DNA of 64,000 nt from Pseudorhodoplanes sp049324435 (GCA_049324435.1 JBMOOQ010000004.1:39755-103754); one strand, 5' to 3'. Positions 41,722-51,513 are shown, counted from the first letter of the stretch. Program-made: numbers and translations. The notes: generated by a model from the sequence alone, not told the origin.

Positions 41722-42492
41722 ATGCGGGTCGAACTCGCCTTCCTTCCCGTCCTCGCCGCCACCTTCATGCTGGTGTTTGCCCGCATCGGCACCATGGTGA
41801 TGCTATTGCCGGGGCTTGGCGAAATGAGCATGCCGGTGCGGGTCCGGCTGACCATTGCGCTGGTGCTGAGCGCCGTGTTCCTGCCGCTTCATCGCAATGC
41901 CTACACCATCGACCTGCGCGACTTCGGCCCAGTTCTGCTGATGCTCGGGCATGAAATCCTGATCGGCGCGATTCTCGGACTTGTGGCGCGGCTCTCGATC
42001 TCTGCGCTGCAGGTCGCCGGTGCGGTGATTGCGCAGCAGATGGGGCTCGGCTTCGTCACCGCAATCGATCCGGCCCAGGGCCAGCAAAATGTGATCGTCG
42101 GCAACTTTCTGGCCCTGCTCGGACTGACGCTGATCTTCGCCACCGATCTGCATTACCTCGTCATCGCTGCGCTGAACGACAGCTACCGCATCTTTGCGCC
42201 GGGCACCTCGATCATGGTCGGCGACGTGGCAAAGCTGATGACCGAAACGGTCGGCGGTGCATTCAAGGTCGGAATCCAGCTCAGTGCGCCGTTCCTGATT
42301 TTCGGCCTTCTGTTCAATCTCGGCCTCGGGGTCCTGTCGCGGCTGATGCCGCAGATGCAGGTCTTCTTCATCGGCTTGCCGCTGTCGATCCTGCTCGGGT
42401 TCCTCATCCTTCTTGTCGTGGTTGGCACCATGATGGGAACCTTCCTGGAATTTCTGGCGGCAATCCTGCGCCAGATTGCTCCCTATTCCTGA
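41722..42492 (+). CDS. fliR: Flagellar export gate protein FliR
   Basis: 256 residues with about six membrane helices. FARIGTMVMLLPGLGEMSMP, the VGNFLALLGLTLIFATDLHY region and the NLGLGVLSRLMPQMQVFFIG segment are typical of FliR. It starts 50 bp after fliQ and ends 15 bp before flhB, in line with a single operon. Confidence 0.95.
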   Translation: MRVELAFLPVLAATFMLVFARIGTMVMLLPGLGEMSMPVRVRLTIALVLSAVFLPLHRNAYTIDLRDFGPVLLMLGHEILIGAILGLVARLSISALQVAGAVIAQQMGLGFVTAIDPAQGQQNVIVGNFLALLGLTLIFATDLHYLVIAALNDSYRIFAPGTSIMVGDVAKLMTETVGGAFKVGIQLSAPFLIFGLLFNLGLGVLSRLMPQMQVFFIGLPLSILLGFLILLVVVGTMMGTFLEFLAAILRQIAPYS

Positions 42493-42507
42493 TCGAAAGG
42501 CAGCAGG

Positions 42508-43578
42508 ATGGCCGAGCAGAACGAAGAAAACGAAAAAACACAGGATCCGACCCAGAAGCGGTTGGACGACGCACTTGAACGCGGTGACGTCGCCAAAAGT
42601 CAGGAGGTCTCGACCTGGTTTGTGCTGGCCGGCGGCACGTTGATCCTGATGGCGTTTGCCAATTCGATGGGATCAACTCTGAAGGGCACGCTGATGGGGC
42701 TGATCGCCAACGCGCATCAGATTCCAACTGACGGCAGAGGCCTGTTGCGCCTGACAAACCGTCTTGGCGTCGAGGTGATCGCAGCGGTCGCCATTCCGAT
42801 CCTGCTTGTCGCGCTGTTTGCAGTGGCGGGCAACATGATCCAGCACCGTCTGGTCTGGTCCACCGAGGGTCTCAAGCCGAAATTCTCGAAGATTTCGCCT
42901 GCGGCCGGCCTGAAACGGCTGTTCTCAAAAGTCGCGCTTATCAATTTCGTCAAGGGCATTGCCAAGATTGCTCTGTTGGGCACGGTGATGGCGATGCTGC
43001 TTTGGCCGGAACGCAGCCGTCTCGACACGCTCGTGACTCTCGATGTCGCGGCGATCTTGCCGTTCACATCGGTCTTCGCCCTGAAGATGCTCGGCTTCGT
43101 GGTCGTGATCATGGCCTTTATCGCCGCAGCCGATTTTTTCTTCCAGTACCGGCAATGGTACGAGAAGCAGAAGATGTCGCTGCAGGAAATCAAGGAAGAG
43201 TTCAAGCAGTCCGAAGGCGATCCGCATGTCAAGGCGCGCATCCGCCGGATCCGCGAGACCCGGATGCGCAAGCGCATGATGGCTGCGGTACCGAATGCAT
43301 CGGTCGTCATCATGAACCCGACGCACTACGCGGTCGCGCTCAAATATGAGAGCGGCGACAATGCGCCTGTTTGCGTGGCGAAGGGTCTTGACGAGATCGC
43401 GTTGAAGATCAGGGAGGTTGCGGAGGCGAATAATGTGCCGGTGGTCGAGAACCCGCCGCTGGCCCGCGCGCTGCATGCCACCGTCGAAATCGACCAGGAA
43501 ATCCCGGCGGAGCATTACCGGGCCGTCGCGGAAGTCATCGGCTATGTGATGCGGCTGCGGAAGGGACTGAGGAATTAA
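42508..43578 (+). CDS. flhB: Export gate switch protein FlhB
   Basis: 356 residues. Hydrophilic start (NEENEKTQDPTQKRLDDALE), four membrane helices, then the cytoplasmic domain with the autocleavage motif NPTH at 270-273 (VIMNPTHYAVALKY). Cleavage after N270 switches export from rod/hook to filament substrates. KMSLQEIKEEFKQSEGDPHV just before is also conserved. Last gene of the flgB operon. Confidence 0.96.
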   Translation: MAEQNEENEKTQDPTQKRLDDALERGDVAKSQEVSTWFVLAGGTLILMAFANSMGSTLKGTLMGLIANAHQIPTDGRGLLRLTNRLGVEVIAAVAIPILLVALFAVAGNMIQHRLVWSTEGLKPKFSKISPAAGLKRLFSKVALINFVKGIAKIALLGTVMAMLLWPERSRLDTLVTLDVAAILPFTSVFALKMLGFVVVIMAFIAAADFFFQYRQWYEKQKMSLQEIKEEFKQSEGDPHVKARIRRIRETRMRKRMMAAVPNASVVIMNPTHYAVALKYESGDNAPVCVAKGLDEIALKIREVAEANNVPVVENPPLARALHATVEIDQEIPAEHYRAVAEVIGYVMRLRKGLRN

Positions 43579-43591
43579 TGACGGGGCACGT

Positions 43592-43690
43592 GACCCGAAC
43601 TCCCGCGCTGGCCGGAATCCATGTTTCGTGGCTCTGGATCCCAGCCGTCGTGGGGACGCACGGGAAGGAGGGCGCCATACCGAAGATGGC
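43592..43690. repeat. Possible dispersed intergenic repeat between flhB and cckA
   Basis: The region holds an imperfect inverted repeat around GCTGGCCGGAATCCA and TGGATCCCAGC (43609-43655). Its minus-strand translation includes ETWIPASAG, resembling the WIPAFAGMT signature of widespread palindromic intergenic repeats in proteobacteria. No second copy was seen in this window, so the repeat nature is inferred from resemblance only. Confidence 0.35.
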
Positions 43691-43728
43691 CCCTTGCGGA
43701 TCACCTTGCGGCTGAGGCATCAGGAATC

Positions 43729-46236
43729 ATGGCGTCAACAGATATGGGCGAGATGAAGCTTCACCGGTCGCAGCGTGGGGGCAGTATCGGCTTCGTCCTC
43801 CTGATTGCCGTGGCGCTGGTCGGCTCCGCGATCGGTCTCCTGCAGGTCGGGCGTGGCAATGCGGGGGTTTATATTCTGATCCTGCTGGCCATTCTTGGAA
43901 CGGTCGGGGTGTTTTCGCTGTTCGCGCTCGCTGCGGGCATTTTGCGGTTCGCCGGGCCGGAGAACGACGATTCCGAGATCAGGGGGCTGGTGGACGGCGC
44001 TTTCGACGGAATTCTCGTCACCGATAGCGCAGGCCGCGTGCTCTATGCCAACGAGGCCTATCTGAACCTGATCGGTGCGGCGAGCGCGAGGGACGTCCGG
44101 CCGATCGAGCGGGTCTTTCTCGGCGATCCGGATGTGTCGGAAGCGGTTTACCGGCTCCTGAAGGCCGCCCGCGAGGGGCGCAGGTTGCAGGAAGAAGTGC
44201 GCGTCAGCGGCGCACCTGGCGAGCCGGGTCGCTGGCTGCGTTTGCGGGTGCGTCCTGGTGGACAGGGACGAAAGGTGCGGACCACGGTTTGGAGCGTGGC
44301 CGATGTCACGCGCGACCGCGAGAAGCAGGAAAACGTCTTTCAGGAATTGCAGCACGCCATCGACTATCTCGATCATGCGCCGGCAGGATTTTTCTCGGCC
44401 GATGCGGCCGGCAATATTGTCTATCTCAATGCTACGCTTGCGAGCTGGCTCGATCAGGACCTGGCGGAGGTCGGCTCCGGAGGCTTGAAACTGTCCGATA
44501 TCGTGTCGGGCGAGGGTGCGTCGCTTCTTTCGCTCTCGCCGGCTCCTGGTGAGGTCAAGACCGAGGTCCTCGACCTCGATTTCAAAACACGCGGCGGCCG
44601 TTCGATTCCGGTCCGGTTGTTCCACAAGGTCGTTTTTGGCGCGGATGGCACGGCCGGTCCGTCGCGGACGCTTGTGCTCAACCGGGCACGCGGCGAAAAC
44701 GAGGATGCACAGCGCGCAGCCGAAGTGCGGTTCATGCGCTTCTTCAACAATACGCCGCTGGCTATTGCGACCGTAGACCGCTCCGGGCGGATCGTGCGCT
44801 CCAACGCGCTGTTCGCCCGATTGTTCAAGGGCGCCGACCGCGACCGCAGCATTCTGTCGAGTGTTGCCGAGCGCGAGCGGCCCGCGCTCGAACAAGCCAT
44901 CGCCAAGGCCGGGCAGGGGCAGGGCGATATTGAGCCGGTCGAGGCAACGTTGTCGGCCGCGGGCGACCGCTCCGTGATGTTCTTCGTGACGGCGATCGAC
45001 GAGGACAGCGATTCTGAATCCGCGATCATCTATGCGCTCGACACGACCGAGCGGCGCGCGCTGGAAAACCAGATCAAGCAGCAGCAAAAAATGGACACAG
45101 TCGGCCAGCTTGCCGGCGGCATCGCGCACGACTTCAACAACGTGCTGTCGGCCATCATGATGGCGACGGACTTCCTGCTTGGCGCGCACAAGCCGACCGA
45201 TCCGTCCTTCGCCGATATCATGCAGATCAAGCAGAATGCCAACCGTGCTGCGTCGCTGGTGCGGCAGCTGCTCGCCTTCTCGCGCCGGCAGACGTTGCGT
45301 CCGCAGGTGCTCGATCTCGGCGAGTCATTGTCCGATCTGACGATCTTGCTGCGGCGGCTGATCGGCGAGAAGGTCAAGCTCGATGTCGTACATGGCCGCG
45401 ACCTCTGGCCGGTCAAGGCGGACCTGTCGCAATTCGAGCAGGTCATCGTCAATCTCGCGGTCAACGCCCGCGACGCCATGCCCGATGGCGGTAACCTTAC
45501 GATCCGCACGGCCAATGTGCAGGCGGGCGATCCGCGGATCGCTACCTACAAGGGCATGCCAAACGCGGACTATGTCCTGGTCGAGGTGACCGACAGCGGC
45601 ACCGGCATGCCGCCCGAGATCATGGCGCAGATTTTCGAGCCGTTTTTCTCGACCAAGGAGGTCGGCAAGGGCACTGGGCTCGGCCTGTCCACGGTCTATG
45701 GGATCATCAAGCAGACCGGCGGCTTCATCTACGTCGAGTCCGAAGTCGGCAAGGGTACGACGTTCCGGATCTTCCTGCCTCGTCATCTCGCGGAGAAGGA
45801 AGAGACGGCACCGGCCGAGAAGCCTGCCTCCCCCAGTCCCGCCGAAGCGGTGCAGTCCGATCTGACCGGGCGCGGCACGGTGCTTCTGGTCGAGGACGAG
45901 GAGGGGCTGCGGGCCCTCAATGCGCGTGGTCTCGCATCGCGCGGCTATACCGTCCTGACCGCCTCCAACGGGGTTGAGGCTCTGGAAGAGCTTGAGAAGA
46001 ACGAGGGCAAGGTCGATCTCGTCGTGTCGGACGTGGTGATGCCGGAAATGGACGGACCGACCCTGCTCAAGGAAATGCGCAAAACCAATCCCGGTCTGAA
46101 GATGATTTTCGTCTCGGGCTACGCCGAGGATGCCTTCCAGAAGAATCTGCCGCCCGGCGGGCAGTTCGCGTTCCTGCCGAAACCGTTTACGCTGAGGCAG
46201 TTGGTCGAGCAGGTGAAGCAGACGCTGGCATCCTAG
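43729..46236 (+). CDS. cckA: Cell-cycle hybrid histidine kinase CckA
   Basis: 835 residues from ATG 43729. Two N-terminal membrane helices (about 20-40 and 46-72), PAS domains (about 85-430), then HisKA with H467 in GGIAHDFNNVLSAI, HATPase (N box NLAVNARDAMPDGG, G boxes DSGTGMPPEI and GKGTGLGLSTVYG) and a C-terminal receiver with D768 in VVSDVVMPEMDG. This architecture and these motifs are those of CckA, which phosphorylates CtrA through ChpT. It starts 150 bp after flhB and lies next to flagellar operons that carry CtrA boxes. Confidence 0.95.
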   Translation: MASTDMGEMKLHRSQRGGSIGFVLLIAVALVGSAIGLLQVGRGNAGVYILILLAILGTVGVFSLFALAAGILRFAGPENDDSEIRGLVDGAFDGILVTDSAGRVLYANEAYLNLIGAASARDVRPIERVFLGDPDVSEAVYRLLKAAREGRRLQEEVRVSGAPGEPGRWLRLRVRPGGQGRKVRTTVWSVADVTRDREKQENVFQELQHAIDYLDHAPAGFFSADAAGNIVYLNATLASWLDQDLAEVGSGGLKLSDIVSGEGASLLSLSPAPGEVKTEVLDLDFKTRGGRSIPVRLFHKVVFGADGTAGPSRTLVLNRARGENEDAQRAAEVRFMRFFNNTPLAIATVDRSGRIVRSNALFARLFKGADRDRSILSSVAERERPALEQAIAKAGQGQGDIEPVEATLSAAGDRSVMFFVTAIDEDSDSESAIIYALDTTERRALENQIKQQQKMDTVGQLAGGIAHDFNNVLSAIMMATDFLLGAHKPTDPSFADIMQIKQNANRAASLVRQLLAFSRRQTLRPQVLDLGESLSDLTILLRRLIGEKVKLDVVHGRDLWPVKADLSQFEQVIVNLAVNARDAMPDGGNLTIRTANVQAGDPRIATYKGMPNADYVLVEVTDSGTGMPPEIMAQIFEPFFSTKEVGKGTGLGLSTVYGIIKQTGGFIYVESEVGKGTTFRIFLPRHLAEKEETAPAEKPASPSPAEAVQSDLTGRGTVLLVEDEEGLRALNARGLASRGYTVLTASNGVEALEELEKNEGKVDLVVSDVVMPEMDGPTLLKEMRKTNPGLKMIFVSGYAEDAFQKNLPPGGQFAFLPKPFTLRQLVEQVKQTLAS

Positions 46237-46647
46237 ACGATCCGAAGACCCTGAATTGTTCTGCGTTTGACGGAACACCACCCCGGTTGCGGCGCAATGC
46301 CGGTTGCCGGGGGGATGATCGGTCACGAGGGCGGCCGCGTTACTGCACGTGCGGCAAGAGGCCAAATTTTCTCGACGGTCGATGTCGCGTGAAATGAACT
46401 TGGTGCCGCCGGCCAAACTTTGCCAAACCATTTCATTGACCGTCGCGCGGATCGATCTAACCTAACGAACAGCGCCGATTTGAGCGATCAGCTTGCGGGC
46501 GCTTAAAAAATGCAGCTAAAGCGGCCGGGATTTCGCCCCGTCGCCAAGGAGCTGACGGGCAGGCGGTTCACAAAGCCATCTGCTTTTCATCAACGCGGCC
46601 GGACATCCCTCTTGGGGATGAACGCGATCGCATGCCTGGAGTTGACC
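46237..46647. other. Intergenic region between cckA and the ABC transporter
   Basis: 411 bp without a convincing gene. It includes CGGCCAAACTTTGCCAA (46410-46426), a partial match to the FlbD-like palindrome, but no flagellar gene follows. No clear terminator with a T tract after cckA was found. The frame open upstream of the transporter ATG has no supported start. Confidence 0.5.
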
Positions 46648-47622
46648 ATGACTGTGTTTTCTCGCCGTTCGCTTCTGGTCTCCGCCCTTTTTGCCGGCCT
46701 GCTGCCGAGCACCGTGCTGTTTGCGCAGGACAAGCCCAGGGAGATTCGGATCGACTGGGCCACCTACAATCCGGTATCGCTCATTCTGAAGGATCGGGGC
46801 TTGTTAGAAAAGGAATTCGCCAACGACGGCATTTCCATCCGCTGGGTGCAAAGCGCGGGGTCGAACAAAGCACTCGAATTTCTGAACGCTTCGTCGCTCG
46901 ATTTCGGCTCGACAGCAGGGTCGGCCGCGCTCGTTGCCAAGATAAACGGCAATCCGATCAAGTCGATCTATGTCTATTCGCGTCCCGAATGGACCGCGCT
47001 GGTCGCCGGCAAGAATTCCGGCATCAGCAAGATCGAGGATCTGAAAGGCAAGCGCGTTGCGGTCACGCGCGGCACCGATCCGCATATCTTTCTCGTCCGT
47101 GCTCTGCACAGCGTGAAACTTTCAGACAAGGATATCACGCCGGTTCTGCTTCAGCATGCCGACGGCAAGGCTGCGCTCATTCGCGGCGATGTCGATGCGT
47201 GGGCGGGGCTCGATCCGATGATGGCTGCCGCCGAGATCGAGGATGGCGCAAAGCTGTTCTATCGCAACAAGGACGCCAATACCTGGGGCATCCTCAACGT
47301 GCGCGAGCAGTTTCTCAAGCAATATCCCGAGCTCGTGAAGCGCGTGCTGAAGGTCTACGAGGATGCCCGCAAATTCGCTCTCGCCAATCCGGATGAGGTC
47401 AAGAAGACGTTCATTGCCGTCACCAAACTTCCCGAGGCGGTCGTCGAGCGTCAGTTGAATGAGCGGACCGAGTTGACCCATTCGAAGATCGGCGCACCGC
47501 AGCGCGACTCGATCCTGGCCGCGGGCCTGGCGCTGCAACAGGCGGGCGTCATTGGTCCCAACGTCGATGTGAGGGCGGCCGTCGATGCGCTGCTCGACCC
47601 CAGTATCGCGTTGACGAACTGA
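46648..47622 (+). CDS. ABC transporter substrate-binding protein, sulfonate/nitrate/taurine type
   Basis: 324 residues from ATG 46648, preceded by TGGAG; ATG 46618 is the alternative. A signal peptide (FSRRSLLVSALFAGLLPSTV) ends near LFAQ. The mature protein has the SsuA/NrtA fold: ASSLDFGSTAGSAALVAKIN, LKGKRVAVTRGTDPH, and ALIRGDVDAWAGLDPMMAAA. Binds an alkanesulfonate-like or related anion in the periplasm. Followed by permease and ATPase genes; the 100-bp gap to the permease may hold a stem-loop. Confidence 0.88.
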   Translation: MTVFSRRSLLVSALFAGLLPSTVLFAQDKPREIRIDWATYNPVSLILKDRGLLEKEFANDGISIRWVQSAGSNKALEFLNASSLDFGSTAGSAALVAKINGNPIKSIYVYSRPEWTALVAGKNSGISKIEDLKGKRVAVTRGTDPHIFLVRALHSVKLSDKDITPVLLQHADGKAALIRGDVDAWAGLDPMMAAAEIEDGAKLFYRNKDANTWGILNVREQFLKQYPELVKRVLKVYEDARKFALANPDEVKKTFIAVTKLPEAVVERQLNERTELTHSKIGAPQRDSILAAGLALQQAGVIGPNVDVRAAVDALLDPSIALTN

Positions 47623-47722
47623 TTGTCGTCTTGCCGTTCCCGGTTCTGCCGTGTTTCGGGCGGGCCGGGAACGGGGAAGCATTGTTGCCGGCCATATATA
47701 GGCAGCGACACGCGCATGTGCC

Positions 47723-48577
47723 ATGTCTTCGGTTGATATGACCATCGACACCGTTTCCAACGCCGGCGAGCCTGCGGCCGATGACATCAGGCCAACGGCG
47801 CGTTCGCGCTGGCTGCGTCCCGCGCTCGGCCTTCTTCTTCCGGCGACCCTCGCGATCGTCTGGGAATTCGCGGTTTATCTGGGAGTGTCGGACGGACGGC
47901 TGGTGCCGCCGCCATCGGTGATCGCTTCGACATTGTGGGAACTCGCCAAGACCGGGGAATTGTGGCGCCATGCCTCCGCCACCATCCTGCGGGTCGCCGC
48001 TGGTTTTGGGCTTGGCGTTGTCGCGGGCACGCTGTTTGGTGCGATTGCCGGATATTCCGCGCTGTCGAGGACGTTGATCGACCCCACGCTGCAAGCGCTT
48101 CGCGCCATCCCGTCCATCGCCTGGGTCCCATTGTTCATCTTGTGGCTTGGCATTTTCGAGGCTTCCAAGATTACGCTGATCGCTGTCGGCGTCTTCTTCC
48201 CGGTTTATCTCGGCGTCATGGGCGCGATCCTGTCCGTTGACCGGAAGATTGTGGAGGTGGGACGCGCATTCAGGCTGTCCGGCCCGGCGCTGGTCCGCCG
48301 CATTCTGTTGCCCGCGGTGCTGCCGGCCTATGTGGTGTCGTTGCGGTCCGGCCTTGGCCTCGGCTGGATGTTCGTGGTTGCAGCCGAATTCATGGGCGCT
48401 TCGGAAGGCCTCGGCTATCTGCTGATCGACGGTCAGCAACTCGGCAAGCCGGCTCAGATCGTTGCCGCCATCATTGCCTTTGCCGTGCTTGGCAAGATCA
48501 CCGACTGGATGCTGACCAGTGCTGCGGCACCGTTCCTGCGCTGGGAAGACCGCTTCCACGCACGCACCGAGGCCTGA
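47723..48577 (+). CDS. ABC transporter permease, SsuC/TauC type
   Basis: 284 residues with six membrane helices of the BPD_transp_1 fold. The EAA-type loop that contacts the ATPase is at about 160-185 (VDRKIVEVGRAFRLSGPALV). PLFILWLGIFEASKITLIAV and WMFVVAAEFMGASEGLGYLL are typical of the sulfonate/taurine branch. The N-terminal 30 residues are hydrophilic. It ends one base before the ATPase start. Confidence 0.92.
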   Translation: MSSVDMTIDTVSNAGEPAADDIRPTARSRWLRPALGLLLPATLAIVWEFAVYLGVSDGRLVPPPSVIASTLWELAKTGELWRHASATILRVAAGFGLGVVAGTLFGAIAGYSALSRTLIDPTLQALRAIPSIAWVPLFILWLGIFEASKITLIAVGVFFPVYLGVMGAILSVDRKIVEVGRAFRLSGPALVRRILLPAVLPAYVVSLRSGLGLGWMFVVAAEFMGASEGLGYLLIDGQQLGKPAQIVAAIIAFAVLGKITDWMLTSAAAPFLRWEDRFHARTEA

Positions 48578-48578
48578 C

Positions 48579-49370
48579 ATGCTTGCAATCGCCAACGTGA
48601 CCAAGGTCTATCCCAACAACGTTCGCGCGCTGGAAGGCGTGACGCTGGAGGTCGCGCCCGGCGAAATCGTCGCCATCGTCGGTGGTTCGGGCTGCGGGAA
48701 ATCCACGCTGCTGCGTGCCATCTCCGGACTCGATCGTCCAACCCGGGGCATCGTCCATCTCGATGACGAGGTGATCACCGAGCCGCACGAGAAGATCGGC
48801 ATTATCTTTCAGGAGCCGCGTCTGCTGCCATGGCTGACGGTCGCCGAAAATGTCGGCTTCGGCATCGCGCACCTGTCCGCTGCCGAGCGGCGCGAGCGTG
48901 TGGCGCGGGTGCTCGATCGCGTCGGGCTCAGCGATAAGGCGGGGGTGTGGCCGCGCGAATTATCCGGCGGTCAGGCGCAACGCGTCGCCATCGCGCGCGC
49001 CCTCGTGCCGCGCCCGCAGGTGCTGCTGCTCGACGAGCCGTTTTCTGCGCTCGATGCCTTCACCCGCGCCGATCTGCAGGACCATCTCCTCGGCCTATGG
49101 GCCGATTCCAGGCCAACCTTGATTCTGGTGACGCACGACGTCGAGGAAGCGATCGTTCTCGCCGACCGCATCATCGTGATGCGGCCGCGTCCGGGCCGGT
49201 TGTTCGAGGAGATCGGTAACGACCTGCCGCGGCCGCGCGACCGCCAGTCTGCGGGTTTTGACCATGTGAAGCGGCGGGTGCTGGCGGCACTCGACCGATC
49301 ACTCGGCCGCGACATCAGCGTGGAAGACCGCGAGACCAAAGCCGAGCGCGGCGCGGCGATGTGGTGGTAG
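48579..49370 (+). CDS. ABC transporter ATPase, SsuB/TauB type
   Basis: 263 residues from ATG 48579 (MLAIANVTKVYPNNVRALEG). Walker A GGSGCGKST (35-43), Q-loop IFQEPRLLPWLTV, signature LSGGQAQRVAIARAL, Walker B VLLLDEPFSALD, switch VTHDVEEA. The RLLPW sequence after the Q-loop is typical of nitrate/sulfonate/taurine importers. Completes the three-gene transporter. Confidence 0.93.
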   Translation: MLAIANVTKVYPNNVRALEGVTLEVAPGEIVAIVGGSGCGKSTLLRAISGLDRPTRGIVHLDDEVITEPHEKIGIIFQEPRLLPWLTVAENVGFGIAHLSAAERRERVARVLDRVGLSDKAGVWPRELSGGQAQRVAIARALVPRPQVLLLDEPFSALDAFTRADLQDHLLGLWADSRPTLILVTHDVEEAIVLADRIIVMRPRPGRLFEEIGNDLPRPRDRQSAGFDHVKRRVLAALDRSLGRDISVEDRETKAERGAAMWW

Positions 49371-49490
49371 CTGCCGGCATTGCAGTCGCAGCGTTAGACG
49401 AGTGGTGTTTGCCGCCTGACTGAATTAAATGCTCGCCCGGGATGACTGTGCCGCTGCCGCGAGCGACAGACCGAGAAGAAGGAATACGCC

Positions 49491-50000
49491 ATGGATGCAG
49501 CCGAGTTGCGCGCGATGCAGGCTCCGATCAAGGAGCGGTACAGGACCGATGCCGGGGCAGCGCTGATCACGCTGAAGGCCAAAGGCACGCTCGACGACAG
49601 TAACATAGCCTGCAAGGTCGAAACCGGCCGCGCGCTGGCAACGGCCGGGCTCCACCCTGCGACCGGCGGTTCCGGTCTCGAATTGTGTTCCGGTGACATG
49701 CTGCTTGAGGCGCTTGTCGCCTGCGCCGGAGTCACCTTGAAAGCGGTCGCGACCGCCCTGGAGATTCCGCTGAAATCCGGCCGCGTCTATGCGGAGGGCG
49801 ATCTCGATTTTCGCGGCACGCTTGGTGTTGCGAAGGATGCTCCGGTCGGCTTCCGTGGCATTCGTCTCAGCTTCGACGTTGACACGGACGCACCACAGGA
49901 AAAGCTCGATCAGTTGCTCAAGCTGACCGAGCGATATTGTGTGGTCTACCAGACCATCAAGGCGGGGCCGCCGGTTGAGGTGACGCTGCAGCGATCATAG
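49491..50000 (+). CDS. OsmC-family protein
   Basis: 169 residues. The central SGDMLLEALVACAGVTLKAV segment is the conserved OsmC helix, with C66 and C78; C150 lies in ERYCVVYQTI, the position of the second redox cysteine region in the fold. OsmC/Ohr proteins reduce organic hydroperoxides using paired cysteines, but the pairing here cannot be settled by eye. Preceded by GAGAAGAAGGAA. Follows the ABC transporter after 120 bp and may be separate from it. Confidence 0.85.
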   Translation: MDAAELRAMQAPIKERYRTDAGAALITLKAKGTLDDSNIACKVETGRALATAGLHPATGGSGLELCSGDMLLEALVACAGVTLKAVATALEIPLKSGRVYAEGDLDFRGTLGVAKDAPVGFRGIRLSFDVDTDAPQEKLDQLLKLTERYCVVYQTIKAGPPVEVTLQRS

Positions 50001-50040
50001 TCGCGCCGCAGAGCGCTTCGATAGCCAGGGCGAGAGCTTA

Positions 50041-50325
50041 TTACCAGCCGTTATAGGCCGGACCCCAGCGGCCGGCTCTGCGGCAAATGAAGCCGACATA
50101 ATCGCCGTACCAGGGATGGACGCTGGTGATGACGGCATACTTCCCGTACTGCATGCAATGAGCGCCAGCGAGCTGCAAGGTCTGCTCGTCGGCGCCGGGG
50201 CGGTACGGGATGATGCCGCCGGTGTCGTTGCCTTTGACACCCCATCCGCCCCAGAAGAAGACCTGAAACACGACCCCCATCGCGATTGCGCGGGTCGCCG
50301 GCCGGTTCAGTCGCGGCATCTGCAT
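50041..50325 (-). CDS. Small secreted or membrane-anchored protein, unknown function
   Basis: 94 residues from ATG 50325, which follows GGGGGAAA. A hydrophobic segment (AIAMGVVFQVFFWGGWGVKG, about 14-33) is followed by GNDTGGIIPYRP, a motif I associate with small conserved Hyphomicrobiales proteins. The rest contains two cysteines (AGAHCMQYGKYA and GFICRR) and a YGDYVGF segment. No enzyme family recognised. Divergent from the Tim44-like gene and convergent with the OsmC gene. Confidence 0.7.
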   Translation of the reverse strand: MQMPRLNRPATRAIAMGVVFQVFFWGGWGVKGNDTGGIIPYRPGADEQTLQLAGAHCMQYGKYAVITSVHPWYGDYVGFICRRAGRWGPAYNGW

Positions 50326-50502
50326 CGGTATTTCCCCCAAGGTTCGACTGCGCGGGATTGTCGCGCGGCGCCCTTTCACGGGACTCATTATTATTCCGGT
50401 CTGGCGCGCGGCTCCAGTGCCGGGCGGCCACGGCGGGCACTTATCTTCACCTGCCGGGTTGCCTATATACGCGCCGCCAATTCTTGGTCTGGGAGGACCT
50501 CA

Positions 50503-51489
50503 ATGCCGGGTTTGTGGAAATTTCGCTATGTCCTGAGCGGACTTGCGGCCGTTGCGCTGCTTGCCGTGACGGTGATCGATGCCGATGCCGCGCGCCGCAG
50601 CGGCGGTTTCGGCAGCCGGGGCAGCAAGACCTATCAGGCGCCGCCTCCGACCCAGACCGCGCCGAACGCGGCGTCGCCGATCAACCGCTCGATCACCCAG
50701 CCGCAGGCGCAGCGTCCGGGTACCGTCGGCCAGGCCGGCGCGGCGAAGGGCGGCCTGTTCAACCGGCCCGGTTTCATGGGCGGCCTGTTGGCCGGCTTCC
50801 TCGGCGCCGGGCTGCTCGGCCTGTTGTTCGGCAATGGTCTGCTCGGCGGTCTGTCGGGTCTCGCCGGTTTTCTGGGGCTCCTGATCCAGGTTGTTCTGGT
50901 TGTGGTGGTCGCGCGGCTGCTCTGGACCTGGTGGCAGCGCCGCCAGCAGCCGGGCTATGCCACGGCGTCCGGCCCCTCACTGCGTGACAACCCCGACGGG
51001 GACAACAATGTGTACGAGCGGCAGTCCGCACCGCAGCCGGCCTATGGCGGCGGTGGCAGCGGCATGCCGATGTTCGGCACGACGGACAATATCGAGCTGA
51101 GCGGCGAAGACTTCGACACGTTCGAGAAACGGCTGTCGGACATTCATGCCGCCTATTCGGCGGAGGACATCGCGAAGCTGCGCGCACTCGCGACGCCGGA
51201 AATGGTCAGCTACTTCGCCGAAGAACTGAACGACAATGCGAGCCGCGGTGTCGTCAATACCGTCAGCGACGTGAAGCTGCTGCAGGGCGATCTTGCGGAA
51301 GCCTGGCGGGAAGGCGACAAGGACTACGCAACCGTCGCGATGCGCTACACATCGGTGGACTACACCACCCAGCGCGCCACCGGACAGGTGGTGGAGGGCG
51401 ACAAGCAGCCCTTCGAGCGGACCGAGCTGTGGACCTTTGTCCGCTCCCGTGGCGGCGACTGGCTGCTCTCTGCAATCCAGCAAGCCTGA
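50503..51489 (+). CDS. Tim44-like domain membrane protein
   Basis: 328 residues from ATG 50503, preceded by GGGAGGA. Signal or anchor sequence to about residue 28, then a disordered Gln/Pro segment and glycine-rich hydrophobic stretches (GFMGGLLAGFLGAGLLGLLF; LIQVVLVVVVARLLWTWWQR). Residues from about 192 form a Tim44-like/mitochondrial-import-type domain (DFDTFEKRLSDIHAAYSAED, LRALATPEMVSYFAEELN, ELWTFVRSRGGDWLLSAIQQ). Bacterial members are thought to bind membranes or proteins; function unknown. Ends at a good terminator. Confidence 0.85.
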   Translation: MPGLWKFRYVLSGLAAVALLAVTVIDADAARRSGGFGSRGSKTYQAPPPTQTAPNAASPINRSITQPQAQRPGTVGQAGAAKGGLFNRPGFMGGLLAGFLGAGLLGLLFGNGLLGGLSGLAGFLGLLIQVVLVVVVARLLWTWWQRRQQPGYATASGPSLRDNPDGDNNVYERQSAPQPAYGGGGSGMPMFGTTDNIELSGEDFDTFEKRLSDIHAAYSAEDIAKLRALATPEMVSYFAEELNDNASRGVVNTVSDVKLLQGDLAEAWREGDKDYATVAMRYTSVDYTTQRATGQVVEGDKQPFERTELWTFVRSRGGDWLLSAIQQA

Positions 51490-51513
51490 TCGCAGCAGGT
51501 TTCTGACTAACGA

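Noticed and set aside
46410..46426. CGGCCAAACTTTGCCAA as another FlbD-like site
   Set aside because: Several arm mismatches, and the downstream genes are an ABC transporter, not flagellar.
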